Notes under the pieces: model-generated
Told to the model about the DNA's origin: nothing
What the model saw: the letters and a program-made list of their open reading frames with translations, nothing else
Database searches by the model: none
Shown: piece after piece, positions 20,761 through 31,894 of the stretch
Layout: each line of letters opens with the position of its first letter
Position numbering within the stretch: the first letter of the stretch is position 1
Program-made: the position numbers and the translations under genes
NCBI RefSeq assembly: GCF_000372725.1
Contig: NW_005200416.1
Span: 30,069 to 94,068, forward strand
Source of the DNA: Emiliania huxleyi CCMP1516
Lineage: Eukaryota > Haptophyta > Isochrysidales > Noelaerhabdaceae
Reading direction: 5' to 3'
Length of the DNA stretch: 64,000 nt

Positions 20761-21593
20761 ACACAACAAAAAAGGCGCGGGCGACGGCTTCCACTCCACA
20801 CCCCAACATCCCCACCCTCGCTCCGCCCCGCCCCGCCATCTCCACCTGACAACCAATCGCGAAGACGCACCTCGAGAGACGCACGACTCGGCCCTCCCGA
20901 CCCCCTGCACCATATGAGAAGAGTTTTACAATGACGAATGAGCTCTCTCGCACACGCAAGATCACACAACAGACAAGGCACACCAGTGTACAACCATGGA
21001 GTGTGTGAATGCGACAAGGGACCGTCCGTTTGTGCGTATCACGTATCACTCCCGTGTGCATTCCCCCGCTGCCCTCGTGTGCATTCCCCCTCTCCCCTCA
21101 GAGTGGCGGTGGAGATGGAGGGGGGGCACTGCCTGGAGGGAACGCGTGGCACACACAGCTGAAATGATTATAGGCACGGTTGCTCAGACCATAACACTCG
21201 GAGGGGAAGTCCTGGTCGTCAGGGATCGCCCCGGTGGCATCATCGTGGGGCTGAACACAGTGCATCCTTCCACATTTGACGCCGTCGATGGCGGTTTCCG
21301 CATTGCCTTGGTAAGCAAACCGCGCGTCATCCGTGTAGACTGTGTCGTTATGCACGCGCCAACGCCCGTCCAGGACGGACGGAGGCGTTAGGACAACGCA
21401 ACCCTAACCCGTAGCCAAATTGGCACTCGGGCGTGTGCGCGCGTAGACACTACTCTCCTTGCTGTGTGTCCCTACGGCATATTAATGCCGATAAATGCCT
21501 CAAGAGCCGAGTGTGGGCCGGAAAGCCCAGCACTCTCTCGCCAGGAAGCATCGCAACACAAAGAGCTACGCAACCCAGAGTTCGCCCGTCGCC
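20761..21593. other. Intergenic region
   Basis: No supported gene. A short plus-strand frame at 21164-21391 (75 codons) has less biased composition, and its GTCAGGGATCGCCCCGG word loosely resembles a segment near 54570. That is too weak to call. The region probably includes the promoter of the ORF at 21594. Confidence 0.35.
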
Positions 21594-22001
21594 ATGATTG
21601 CGACCCCCGAGCCTAGCCCTGCACGCCCTGCCGCCGCCTCACGGCTGTGCGCGGCTGCGCTCCTCCTCCTCCTCGCCTTCATCGCGGTCGGCGCAGCTCT
21701 AGACCCGCGTGCCAGCATGGCGACGGGCGAACGCCTGGCACGCGGTCGCCACAAGGGAACCGCTTTCTTCGCTGCCACCGGTCATCATGCAGCGGCAGGC
21801 GCCACCGCCGCCGCGAACGGGCACTCTGTAGTTGGCTTTCAACAAGCCTCCAAGGCGGAGACCAAGGACACCGGCCACGGCTCGCGGATCGCGACGGGGG
21901 GGCTGATGATGACGGGCCACGACAAGGCCGCCGGCGCGAACATGATGATGCATGGCAAGCCGGTGGCGGGGACTATGGTGGCTAAGCATGGACGCGCGTG
22001 A
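21594..22001 (+). CDS. Small membrane or secreted protein, Gly/His/Met-rich
   Basis: The 135-residue ORF has one hydrophobic segment (LCAAALLLLLAFIAVGAAL, about residues 16-36) that could be a signal peptide or anchor. It is followed by a compact C-terminal part with TGHH, NGHS, TGHGS, TGHDKAAGANMMMHGK and AKHG. The repeated Gly-His pairs and Met clusters could bind metal, but no family is recognised. I chose ATG 21594 because the hydrophobic segment then sits near the N-terminus; an in-frame ATG also exists at 21495. No intron is needed. Confidence 0.5.
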   Translation: MIATPEPSPARPAAASRLCAAALLLLLAFIAVGAALDPRASMATGERLARGRHKGTAFFAATGHHAAAGATAAANGHSVVGFQQASKAETKDTGHGSRIATGGLMMTGHDKAAGANMMMHGKPVAGTMVAKHGRA

Positions 22002-22444
22002 TGGTGGCGGGCGCCGCGACGCCGCGTGGAAGGGCGAAGCCGCCGGGTGCGGCTGAAGGTGTGGTCGTGGCAGGCCATGGTCGCCGCGGGCGATCACTGC
22101 CGAGGGCGAGGCCACGGCCCACGCGTGTGACGGATCACGCCGCGCTCACCACCTCACCAGCGCTGGGCCGAAGCGAAGTCGGAGGTCAGCGCGGGCTCGT
22201 CAGGTGTGTGCCGTCGCAATCCGCGCCTCTTCTCTGGAGTTCTAGTTGTTGTGCGATTTCGTCTAGAAACGTCGCCAGCAGACCAGCACCGATTACAAGT
22301 TCGAAGTTGTCGCACTTTTGCACTGGAGGTCTCGATCGTGCTCACACCTCACACACGGCGCACGCAGCCGCGGCGGGAGAGGAACTCACGTGGGACAGGG
22401 TCCCGCAATGCAGCCGCAGCCGCGAAACGCGCCGCCCTTCGCCC
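22002..22444. other. Short intergenic region
   Basis: This lies between the small ORF at 21594 and the stop codon (22445-22447) of the minus-strand gene, and would contain both 3' ends. No feature seen. Confidence 0.4.
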
Positions 22445-24527
<2,083 letters not shown>

Positions 24528-24804
24528 ATACACACACAATGGGCTGAGCCTCGGTAAGCGACGCGTAGCGCGTGAACCGCCGGGGCGGGCGCCGGGTGGC
24601 GCCGCGGAGCTCTTTTGGCTCGGCGTACACGGGCGAGTAAAAAGAATTTTGCGGCACCCTGGGAGCACCGTTCCTTTTGTGAGGAGCAGGAGAGCCCCAC
24701 CTGAGATTTTTCGTCCGTGGAAGAGCAATGGACAAACCCTGAAGATCTAGCCTTTGCAAAAAGAAACTCCGCGCAGCCGTCGCCCAACTCGCCCCTACCA
24801 CACC

Positions 24805-25884
24805 ATGGAGCCAGCGGCCAAATGCCTCGAGTCGGTGGTGACCTCGTTGACACCTCCTAGGCGCGCAGACGCTGCCGGTTTGTGGTGGTGGGAGTGGCGG
24901 CAGTGGCGACGATGGAGGGAGATGTGGCGGCAACAGCAGAGAGTGGAGCCTGTGTCAAATGAGGCGGACCAAGCGGCGGCGGCACCTGCGGCGGAGGCGA
25001 CAGTGGCAAGGGCGGTGGCGAGGGCGGCGGCGGCGGCGCCGGCGCAGGAGAAAGACGAGGCGGAGCAGGCGGCGGCGGCAGCTGCGGCGAAGGCGACAGT
25101 GGCGACGGCGGTGGCGAGGGCGGCGGCGGCGGCGGCGGCGCAGGAGAAAGACGAGGCGGAGCAGGCGGCGGCGGCAGCTGCGGCGAAGGCGACAGTGGCG
25201 ACGGCGGTGGCGAGGGCGGCGGCGGCGGCGGTAGCAAGCAACGCCGCGGCGGCGCAGGAGAAAGACGAGGCGGAGCAGGCGGCGGCGGCAGCTGCGGCGA
25301 AGGCGACAGTGGCGACGGCGGTGGCGAGGGCGGCGGCGGCGGCGGTAGCAAGCAACGCCGCGGCGGCGCAGGAGAAAGACGAGGCGGAGCAGGCGGCGGC
25401 GGCAGCTGCGGCGAAGGCGACAGTGGCGACGGCGGTGGCGAGGGCGGCGGCGGCGGCGGCGGCGCAGGAGAAAGACGAGGCGGCGCAGGCGGCGGCGGCA
25501 GCTGCGGCGAAGGCGACAGTGGCGACGGCGGTGGCGAGGGCAGCAGCGGCGGCAGCGGCGGAGACGCAAGTCGAGATGGCTGATGTTTGTGAGCCGATCG
25601 CACCGGCGAGGGAACGGCGGCCAACGTCAGCGCAAGTCTCTTGCTCCGAGCAAGCGCTTGCCCGCTATCTGCGTCCGCTCCTCTGCGAGCTCCAAAGATG
25701 GCTTCCCCTCCTCACCACCATCCTCCTCCTCGCGCTCTACCACCACCGAAACTACGCCACGGGGGCGGGAGTCGCTCCGCCGCCGCTACCCACTCCGCCA
25801 CCACCACCGGGCCTCCCTAGTGCGTCTTCCTGCCCCCGCGTCGGGCGACGGTGGAGCACTCTCACTTCCAGCGCTCTCCTGTGA
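24805..25884 (+). CDS. Ala-rich repeat protein with a possible C-terminal membrane segment
   Basis: A 359-residue ORF from an ATG in good context (ACCATGG). A Trp/Arg-rich N-terminal region precedes about six repeats of 33-40 residues built on QEKDEAEQ, then an Ala run and KATVATAVARAA, a pattern likely to be helical or coiled coil. A C-terminal segment (LPLLTTILLLALY, around residue 300) is hydrophobic enough to span a membrane, followed by a Pro-rich tail. The opposite strand is also open and Pro-rich because the DNA repeats are GCG/GGC-rich, so the coding strand is not certain. No family recognised. Confidence 0.4.
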   Translation: MEPAAKCLESVVTSLTPPRRADAAGLWWWEWRQWRRWREMWRQQQRVEPVSNEADQAAAAPAAEATVARAVARAAAAAPAQEKDEAEQAAAAAAAKATVATAVARAAAAAAAQEKDEAEQAAAAAAAKATVATAVARAAAAAVASNAAAAQEKDEAEQAAAAAAAKATVATAVARAAAAAVASNAAAAQEKDEAEQAAAAAAAKATVATAVARAAAAAAAQEKDEAAQAAAAAAAKATVATAVARAAAAAAAETQVEMADVCEPIAPARERRPTSAQVSCSEQALARYLRPLLCELQRWLPLLTTILLLALYHHRNYATGAGVAPPPLPTPPPPPGLPSASSCPRVGRRWSTLTSSALL

Positions 25885-26218
25885 CGCACTATAGGGACTC
25901 TGCGCCTCGGCCCGCTGCGCGAGATCGTGGTTTCGCATGTCACTGCCGCGAGGACACGCGTGGGCGCTGCTGCTGCTGCTATCGCAGCCTCCGCCGCCCG
26001 CAAGGCTGGCCCCGCCTCACCTACCTCTCGTGCCATACGCGCTAGCACACGGGCTGCGCGGCAGGCTTTGATCGGAGCCGTCGCGTCCGTAGCGGGGCAT
26101 CCCGATTCGTGATGGTCGGGGGTGTTGCGTGAGAGCTGAAGGCCGAGCCGTACTCACGCGCTGTGCTGCCCTCGCGCCGCGCTTCTCTCACACCCGGCGA
26201 CTAAGCAGGTTTGCATGG

Positions 26219-26530
26219 GCCGGTCTCGGCGTCGTGGTGGGGCCATGAGATGTCGGTTCCCCACCACGCACCGGACTTTTTGTAGCGGTGGAGAGAATTA
26301 AGGAATCTTTCTGCTGTAACCAACACTGACATCGCTCTCCACAGTCTCCTCCATTCAGATCAGATGGTGTGAGTCTTTACTCATAACTGTTAATTACCGG
26401 TAAATTACCGTGTCGGAAAGCTGTCAGAACGGAACAAAACAACTCAACACTCAGAACGGCTTCAGAACACTGTCAGAACGCGGTCAGAACGCTGTTTCAG
26501 AACGATGTCAGAACGCTGTCAGAGCCTGCG
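26219..26530. repeat. Dispersed repeat, copy 1, with CTGTCAGAACG tandem tail
   Basis: The words GATGTCGGTTCCCCACC and GGAGAGAATTAAGGAATC recur at 30998-31050 in the same order. Both copies run on for 100-150 nt into tandem ~10-12-mers (TGTCAGAACGC here, TGTCTGGACGC there). It resembles the 3' end of a retrotransposon. Confidence 0.65.
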
Positions 26531-27300
26531 GGGTGGTCAAGTGCGAGAGCGGCGAGTCGACGACGAGCGAGCCGAAGGCGGCGACGAGGCGTCCCGATCT
26601 GCACCTTGTCCCCCAGCAGGGTAGGCTCCGCCTCACTGCATCTCGGACTGGATTCCACGAATTGATTTTCCTAGCGTCGTCAAAGTGAGCTGAAAGCTCG
26701 CTGAAGAGCCGATGTCACCCGCCGACCGCCTCCCATCTCGCCGCTGCTCTGGCGGGGCGGCGGCGGGGCCTGGCGACGGCGCGCGGCGCATGTGCCGTGG
26801 CAACCCACCGGGCCGGCCGGCCGCGAAGGCGCCGACCGGCGATCGCCACCGCGCCCCGCCTCGGAACGCCGTTTCCGCTTGGCGTCCGAGGCGCTCGGCG
26901 TTCCCGCTGGAGCGCGAGATCGGACCGGGTCTGACGCTCCTTTACTCGCCGTAGGCACGGCTGGCCGGCTGGAGCAACGGAAAAACAAGAATCGAATACG
27001 TCAATCCTCTCCGGCCAGCCTCGGGCTAATTAAAGCCGCAAAAAATCGGAAGGTTCCGCCGCCCCGGATTCCACCTCCCTGGCCCTCCACGCCCCGCGCG
27101 CGCGACCGTATCACCGCCGCAGTCGGCCTCCCCGCCCCGCGCGCTGTAGGAGCGGCGCCCACCCACCGGAGACGCCTTCCCCTAGACCGCCCGACCACCC
27201 CGCCCCCTTCGGCAGGTGCCTCGCACGTATTTTGAGCGCGAGAGGCCTCCTTTGAGGTGGCGGCCGGCCGCCGCGTCGCGCGGTGAGGCGGCATGAGGCC
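26531..27300. other. GC-rich intergenic region
   Basis: No supported gene, although several short frames are open. An internal AT-rich patch (26980-27050) could be a promoter for the Pro-rich ORF that follows. Confidence 0.3.
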
Positions 27301-27599
27301 GTCCCCCTTCACGTTCGAAGGCGGGCCGGCCACGGCACCGGCTGTCGCGGCTCGAGGGCGGCAGGCGAGCCGCCCCCCCCTCCTCCCTCCCTCCGCTCCT
27401 TCCTCCCTTCCCCGCAGCGCTGCCCACGGCACCATCTCCTGGTGCCCCGCTGCCGCCCCACCCGCCGCGCCGCCCGCCGCCGATGGCCCGGCCGCCACCG
27501 CCACCGTCGGCGGCCGCCTCCCGCCCACCCGCACCGCCGCCCCGGCCACTGCCACCCGCGCCGCCGCCTCGCCCAACGCCCCCGCCGGCCCACCCTCCC

Positions 27600-27970
27600 G
27601 CCCGTCGCCGCTGCCGCCGCGCCGCCGCTGCCGCCCTCCGGGCCGCCTCCGGCCCCGCCACCTGCCTCGCCGCCGCCCACGCGACTGGCCTCGCCGCCGC
27701 CACCGCCACCGCCCTCCCCACCGTCCTCCCCACCGCTCTCACCGCCGCCGACGCGCCGCCACGCCGCCTCTGCCTCCGCCCTCGCCGAGCCGTCGCCACC
27801 GCCCTTCTCGCCGCCTCTGCGGCCCGTGCCGCCTTGGGTGCCCCCTATTCCGTGGCCCTCGCCACCGCCGCCGCCGTCGCCGCCCCAGCAGCCACCGCTA
27901 CAGCCGCATCCCGAAATGGAAGCTTTTGTGACGCTGTCCCCCCCTATCTCCAACGGCTTCCCTGGTCGGG
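27600..27970 (+). CDS. Pro-rich ORF fragment cut by the assembly gap
   Basis: The frame shared with position 27283 is rich in PPPSPP-type motifs, like pherophorin or extensin linkers, and changes to a more mixed composition just before the gap. Both ends are undefined; the minus strand is also open. Approximate and low confidence. Confidence 0.25.
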
Positions 27971-28627
27971 NNNNNNNNNNNNNNNNNNNNNNNNNNNNNN
28001 NNNNNNNNNNNNNNNNNNNNNNNNNNNNNNNNNNNNNNNNNNNNNNNNNNNNNNNNNNNNNNNNNNNNNNNNNNNNNNNNNNNNNNNNNNNNNNNNNNNN
28101 NNNNNNNNNNNNNNNNNNNNNNNNNNNNNNNNNNNNNNNNNNNNNNNNNNNNNNNNNNNNNNNNNNNNNNNNNNNNNNNNNNNNNNNNNNNNNNNNNNNN
28201 NNNNNNNNNNNNNNNNNNNNNNNNNNNNNNNNNNNNNNNNNNNNNNNNNNNNNNNNNNNNNNNNNNNNNNNNNNNNNNNNNNNNNNNNNNNNNNNNNNNN
28301 NNNNNNNNNNNNNNNNNNNNNNNNNNNNNNNNNNNNNNNNNNNNNNNNNNNNNNNNNNNNNNNNNNNNNNNNNNNNNNNNNNNNNNNNNNNNNNNNNNNN
28401 NNNNNNNNNNNNNNNNNNNNNNNNNNNNNNNNNNNNNNNNNNNNNNNNNNNNNNNNNNNNNNNNNNNNNNNNNNNNNNNNNNNNNNNNNNNNNNNNNNNN
28501 NNNNNNNNNNNNNNNNNNNNNNNNNNNNNNNNNNNNNNNNNNNNNNNNNNNNNNNNNNNNNNNNNNNNNNNNNNNNNNNNNNNNNNNNNNNNNNNNNNNN
28601 NNNNNNNNNNNNNNNNNNNNNNNNNNN
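27971..28627. other. Assembly gap (657 N)
   Basis: Unsequenced; frames running through it are meaningless. Confidence 1.
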
Positions 28628-28666
28628 GTAGAGGCACCCATGTGCACATATCTTGACTGAGAGCTA

Positions 28667-28735
28667 ATTCTGGGGAGGCGATGCCGGGGCCGTACAGCAG
28701 CTTGATGGTGCTGCGCCGGCGTGCGTCCCGCCGGC
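28667..28735. repeat. Dispersed repeat shared with 48722-48795
   Basis: The words CCGGGGCCGTACAGCAGCTT and GATGGTGCTGCGCCGGCG match 48733-48775 with few changes. The two copies are 20 kb apart on the same strand. Confidence 0.7.
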
Positions 28736-29549
28736 CGCCGGGGCCGGTTTGGACTGTGTTTGGGGGGGTGGAGGGGTCCGGTGGCCGGTGTGATGGTCGT
28801 TTATGGCCCTCCTATCACCCACTTACCACCCCCGGCCGTGGGGGCCTCACCGGACGCCGCCATTCATGATTTCAAAGGGTCCTGCCGTCGCTCAGTCCGA
28901 ATCACAGTGGGGCGGAGCCTACCCTGAGGCCAAAGCCGGCCGTGTCGACGACCGCCAGCCGAGTCGCGCCCGCCGCCACGCGGGGCTCGCTCAGCGTGGT
29001 GGTTCGACTGCCACACAAACCCGAGACGGTGATGGGAGGCGTCGTGTGGTGATCTCAGGCCCAGTGAGGTAGTGCATCTGACTATCCCGGATCCTGCTGA
29101 ACAAGTTCCTCTTGTAGCTCGATCGGTCACACCGCCATCACCGCCGACGTCTCCCAGTGGGACGATGGAGAGGGGGGACGACACTGCTTCAGCAGCGTGC
29201 ACCTATACCTCGATCCCGTAACTTTGTTATGACCTCCCCCCCCCCCCCCGCCCCCCAATGAGCACACCACTCCAGTGAGGGAGGGCGAGACGATCGAGGG
29301 GTCCCGTACTCACAAGGTCTGTCTGTGCGATGTACCTTCTTGTTTCTTATAAACCTATCTGCAGGGTTCCGACTTTGGGGGGGGGGGGGGTAGGGGTATG
29401 GGGGTATGGGTTAGAGGGTCAGCTACCACATGGGACTTCCGTTACACGCCCAAATGAGGGGTAGGGGGGGTAGGGGGTGGGCAAGCCCTACCCTACCCTC
29501 CTGACGCCTCGAACACTGATTGCTTGAGGGATGTGCACCTTTTGATCAA
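28736..29549. other. Intergenic region with homopolymer runs
   Basis: Contains C and G homopolymer runs (29228-29250, 29378-29390) and GGTAGGGGTATGGGGG-type repeats. No gene seen. The last ~100 nt would be upstream of the PAN-domain ORF. Confidence 0.4.
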
Positions 29550-30278
29550 ATGCCAAGTCCACCCATTGAGACGGCGCAGCTGCTCGCGGCGCAGACTGTT
29601 GAATTGCCGACGAGCCCGGCCCTCGGCAAAGTGCAGCGCTCGTGCTCGCGCGGGCTGGCATCGCTCCAGGTGTGCTCTTTGATGATCTCCGCCATGCTGA
29701 TGCTCAATGCCGTCCAAGGAGCCGGTGCATGCATCACAGCACCAAGAGCAACACCCGGCACCCAGAGCGGCACTCTTTTGAAGGCTTCGGGTGCGCCAGA
29801 TTTGGAGCTCACGTCGGAACCGGACGCAAGCGCCTGTCAAGCTCGCTGCGCCGGTACCAGTGGCTGCGCGTACTTTACCTGGTGGTCCGGTGATGGCGGC
29901 TGCCACCTGCAGGACGCGAACGCAAGCCCCATCCTCACGACGGAGACCAATGTCGCAGCCTGTCAAGCCCGCTGCGCCAGTACGACAATTTGCGCCTTCT
30001 TCACATTCTGGACGGGTGATGGCGGCTGCCATCTGTAGGCCACGGGCCGTGGCGCCCATCCTCTTGCCAGCTACCAGTTCGCATCGTTCAGGCAAGCCGG
30101 GACTGCATCCATCGGAACCCCGGAAGGGAGCGATCCTTGCCCCGAGGTTGTCGCTGACTACATCGAGTGCGCTGCCGGCTGCCTCCACTCGCGCCGTCGC
30201 CTCCTTTTCGCCGCGTCAAGCAGCGGCTCCGCGGGAGAGGGCGCTGTTCACTGCCCAGTCAACTGTGAGCCGGCATGA
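29550..30278 (+). CDS. PAN/Apple-domain protein with an in-frame TAG
   Basis: From ATG 29550 the ORF gives a hydrophobic segment (VCSLMISAMLMLNAVQGAG, probably signal or anchor) and two PAN/Apple-like repeats about 47 residues apart. Each has ACQARC, CAYFTWW or CAFFTFW, and GDGGCHL. Such modules bind protein or carbohydrate outside the cell. A TAG at 30036-30038 falls exactly where the first repeat has CAG. Beyond it the same frame stays open to the TGA at 30276-30278 with plausible Cys-containing sequence. Either this is a nonsense mutation, or CTGTAG|GCC is a 3' splice site. The stop-terminated form is 29550-30038. Confidence 0.55.
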
Positions 30279-30871
30279 GAGTCGAGAATCGCGAGAGCCT
30301 GCACCCGGGTGCTGCTCCCTACCCAATTTCCAAATCTGAATGCATCGGCGACACGAAGATCTTTGCCGGTGTGCCGTCGGACCCCTCGGGGGCGGGGCGC
30401 ATGGGGGCGTTCGTCGCTTGCGGCAACACGCTGCCACGCGCCCGCGAGACGGTTCTGGGCGTGGAGGGCGGGGACAGGGGTGGGAGGGTGGGACGGTGGG
30501 ATCCGCGGACGGGGACCGGGACGGTTGAGGCTGTCAAGGGCCAGTACACGGACGCAGAGGGGAAGTGCCATGTGGAGGCGTTGCTCTTCGAGGAGTTCGG
30601 CGCAATGAGCGCGGGGGTGGAGGAGCTGCTGATGCGGGTGGCTGAGGTGGCGGGCCGGAAGCTCACGTGGTGGCAGTACGACCAGACGTCGTGGTCGGCG
30701 CGCGAATGGATGCCGTTTGCGCTGCAGCGACTGTCGGTGCAGCTCTGGGTGGCGCTCGCGGACGAGGCACAGCGCGCCATTGGTGCGGCGTCGCGCGACC
30801 GCGAGGGACCGCGGGGGAATGCTAGTGGGATGGGGGGCTCTGAGGGGAAGGGAGCGGGGGGCGCCCAGTAG
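30279..30871 (+). pseudogene. Retrotransposon ORF remnant (C-terminus of an RT-type polyprotein)
   Basis: A frame open from 30275 to 30871 ends with a pattern typical of the C-termini of algal non-LTR/DIRS-like elements: an acidic EALLFEEFGAMSAGVEELL helix, AEVAGRKLTWWQYDQTSW, and FALQRLSVQLWVALADEAQR. No catalytic core is present upstream, so this is a 5'-truncated remnant. The repeated 3' tail at 30985-31290 fits the same interpretation. The assignment rests on pattern memory only. Confidence 0.4.
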
Positions 30872-30984
30872 GGCGCCGGCACCCCAGCGTAGAGGGCGTC
30901 GTGTAGCCCTCCTTTTGGTATAAATATAAATCTGAAGCCCGCCCCCTGGTTTGTGGAGCTCCCGCAGATTACCTAGAGAGCACG

Positions 30985-31290
30985 GCATTCGGGGCCATGA
31001 TGTCGGTTCCCCACCGGATTTTTTTGTAGTGGAGAGAATTAAGGAATCTTTCTGCTCTGACAGGCAGCTGCATCATTCCCCTTTACTTCAATCAGCTGTG
31101 TACATTCAAGTGCTATTACTGTCTGTATAGCTGTCTAGACGCTCCGATTTTGCTGTCTGGACGCTGTCTGGACGCTGTCTGGACGCTGTCTGGACGCTGT
31201 CTGCCGAACTCTGACGTCTGACCTGCGACGCAGCGACGGGCTGCTGTCTTTCCCCCAGCGCCGAACGAGCATTATCGCCCACCATGGGAG
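30985..31290. repeat. Dispersed repeat, copy 2, with CTGTCTGGACG tandem tail
   Basis: Matches 26219-26530 over the GATGTCGGTTCCCCACC...AATTAAGGAATCTTTCTGCT segment. It then has five CTGTCTGGACG units (31150-31200). It follows a retrotransposon-like ORF end directly. Confidence 0.65.
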
Positions 31291-31894
31291 CTCCAGCGGC
31301 GGTCCGCCGCCGGATGCGAGCAAGCGCAAGCTTGGCCTCTTTAATTTTGGTTGGGCATGGATGCTTGGCTCAACGCCAAGAGAAGAACCCAAAGAATGTA
31401 TTGACAGGCGTGATAGCATGGCCGCAAGTACACGCCGAATTCCCAGGAAAACAACTAAAAATCGCGCAAAAACCCTCAAAAAATCGGCGCCTGCGGCGGG
31501 GACCCCATCTCCCCCCCACATGGGTGCCCCCTAGGGCCCCGCCCCCCCCCCCAGAGATGAATGAGCTCAAATTCTATTGAATACCAGCAAAGTAACAGGA
31601 TGGTGGTCGCGGACACACTGGGGTCTTTCCGCCTTCCCGCCCGCCATGATATCTAGCCGTGTGTGCTGGCGTCCGTTGTCCCAGCGGGTTTTCACGTAAC
31701 AAGTGTAAACACAAGGACTGCGTGACTCACACCGCCCCATGGCTCGGCTGCCGCACATCAGATCCACCTCCCTCTAGGACGTCACCGCTCGAGCGGCACT
31801 CGAGAAGTTGCAACACACGGGGTGACACCGCGCCATGGCGGGGGGGCAATGTATCAGCGCCGAACTCTCTCATGGAGTCCTAGGACGTCACCGC
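31291..31894. other. Intergenic region
   Basis: No supported gene. The 31300-31560 part has A-rich runs and ends in a C-rich stretch, and may be retroelement debris. The part next to 31895 would be the 3' UTR of the minus-strand gene. Confidence 0.35.

Noticed and set aside
21164-21391. 75-codon plus-strand frame with fairly balanced composition
   Set aside because: No domain, no clear start context, and only weak similarity to another non-coding stretch near 54570.
24857-25624. Pro-rich 255-codon minus-strand ORF
   Set aside because: Complement of the GCG/GGC repeats; either strand would be open. The plus-strand reading has a better start and non-repetitive ends, so only that was listed, at low confidence.
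27283-28656. ORFs of 380-460 codons across the gap
   Set aside because: About half of each is N; only the part before the gap can be discussed.
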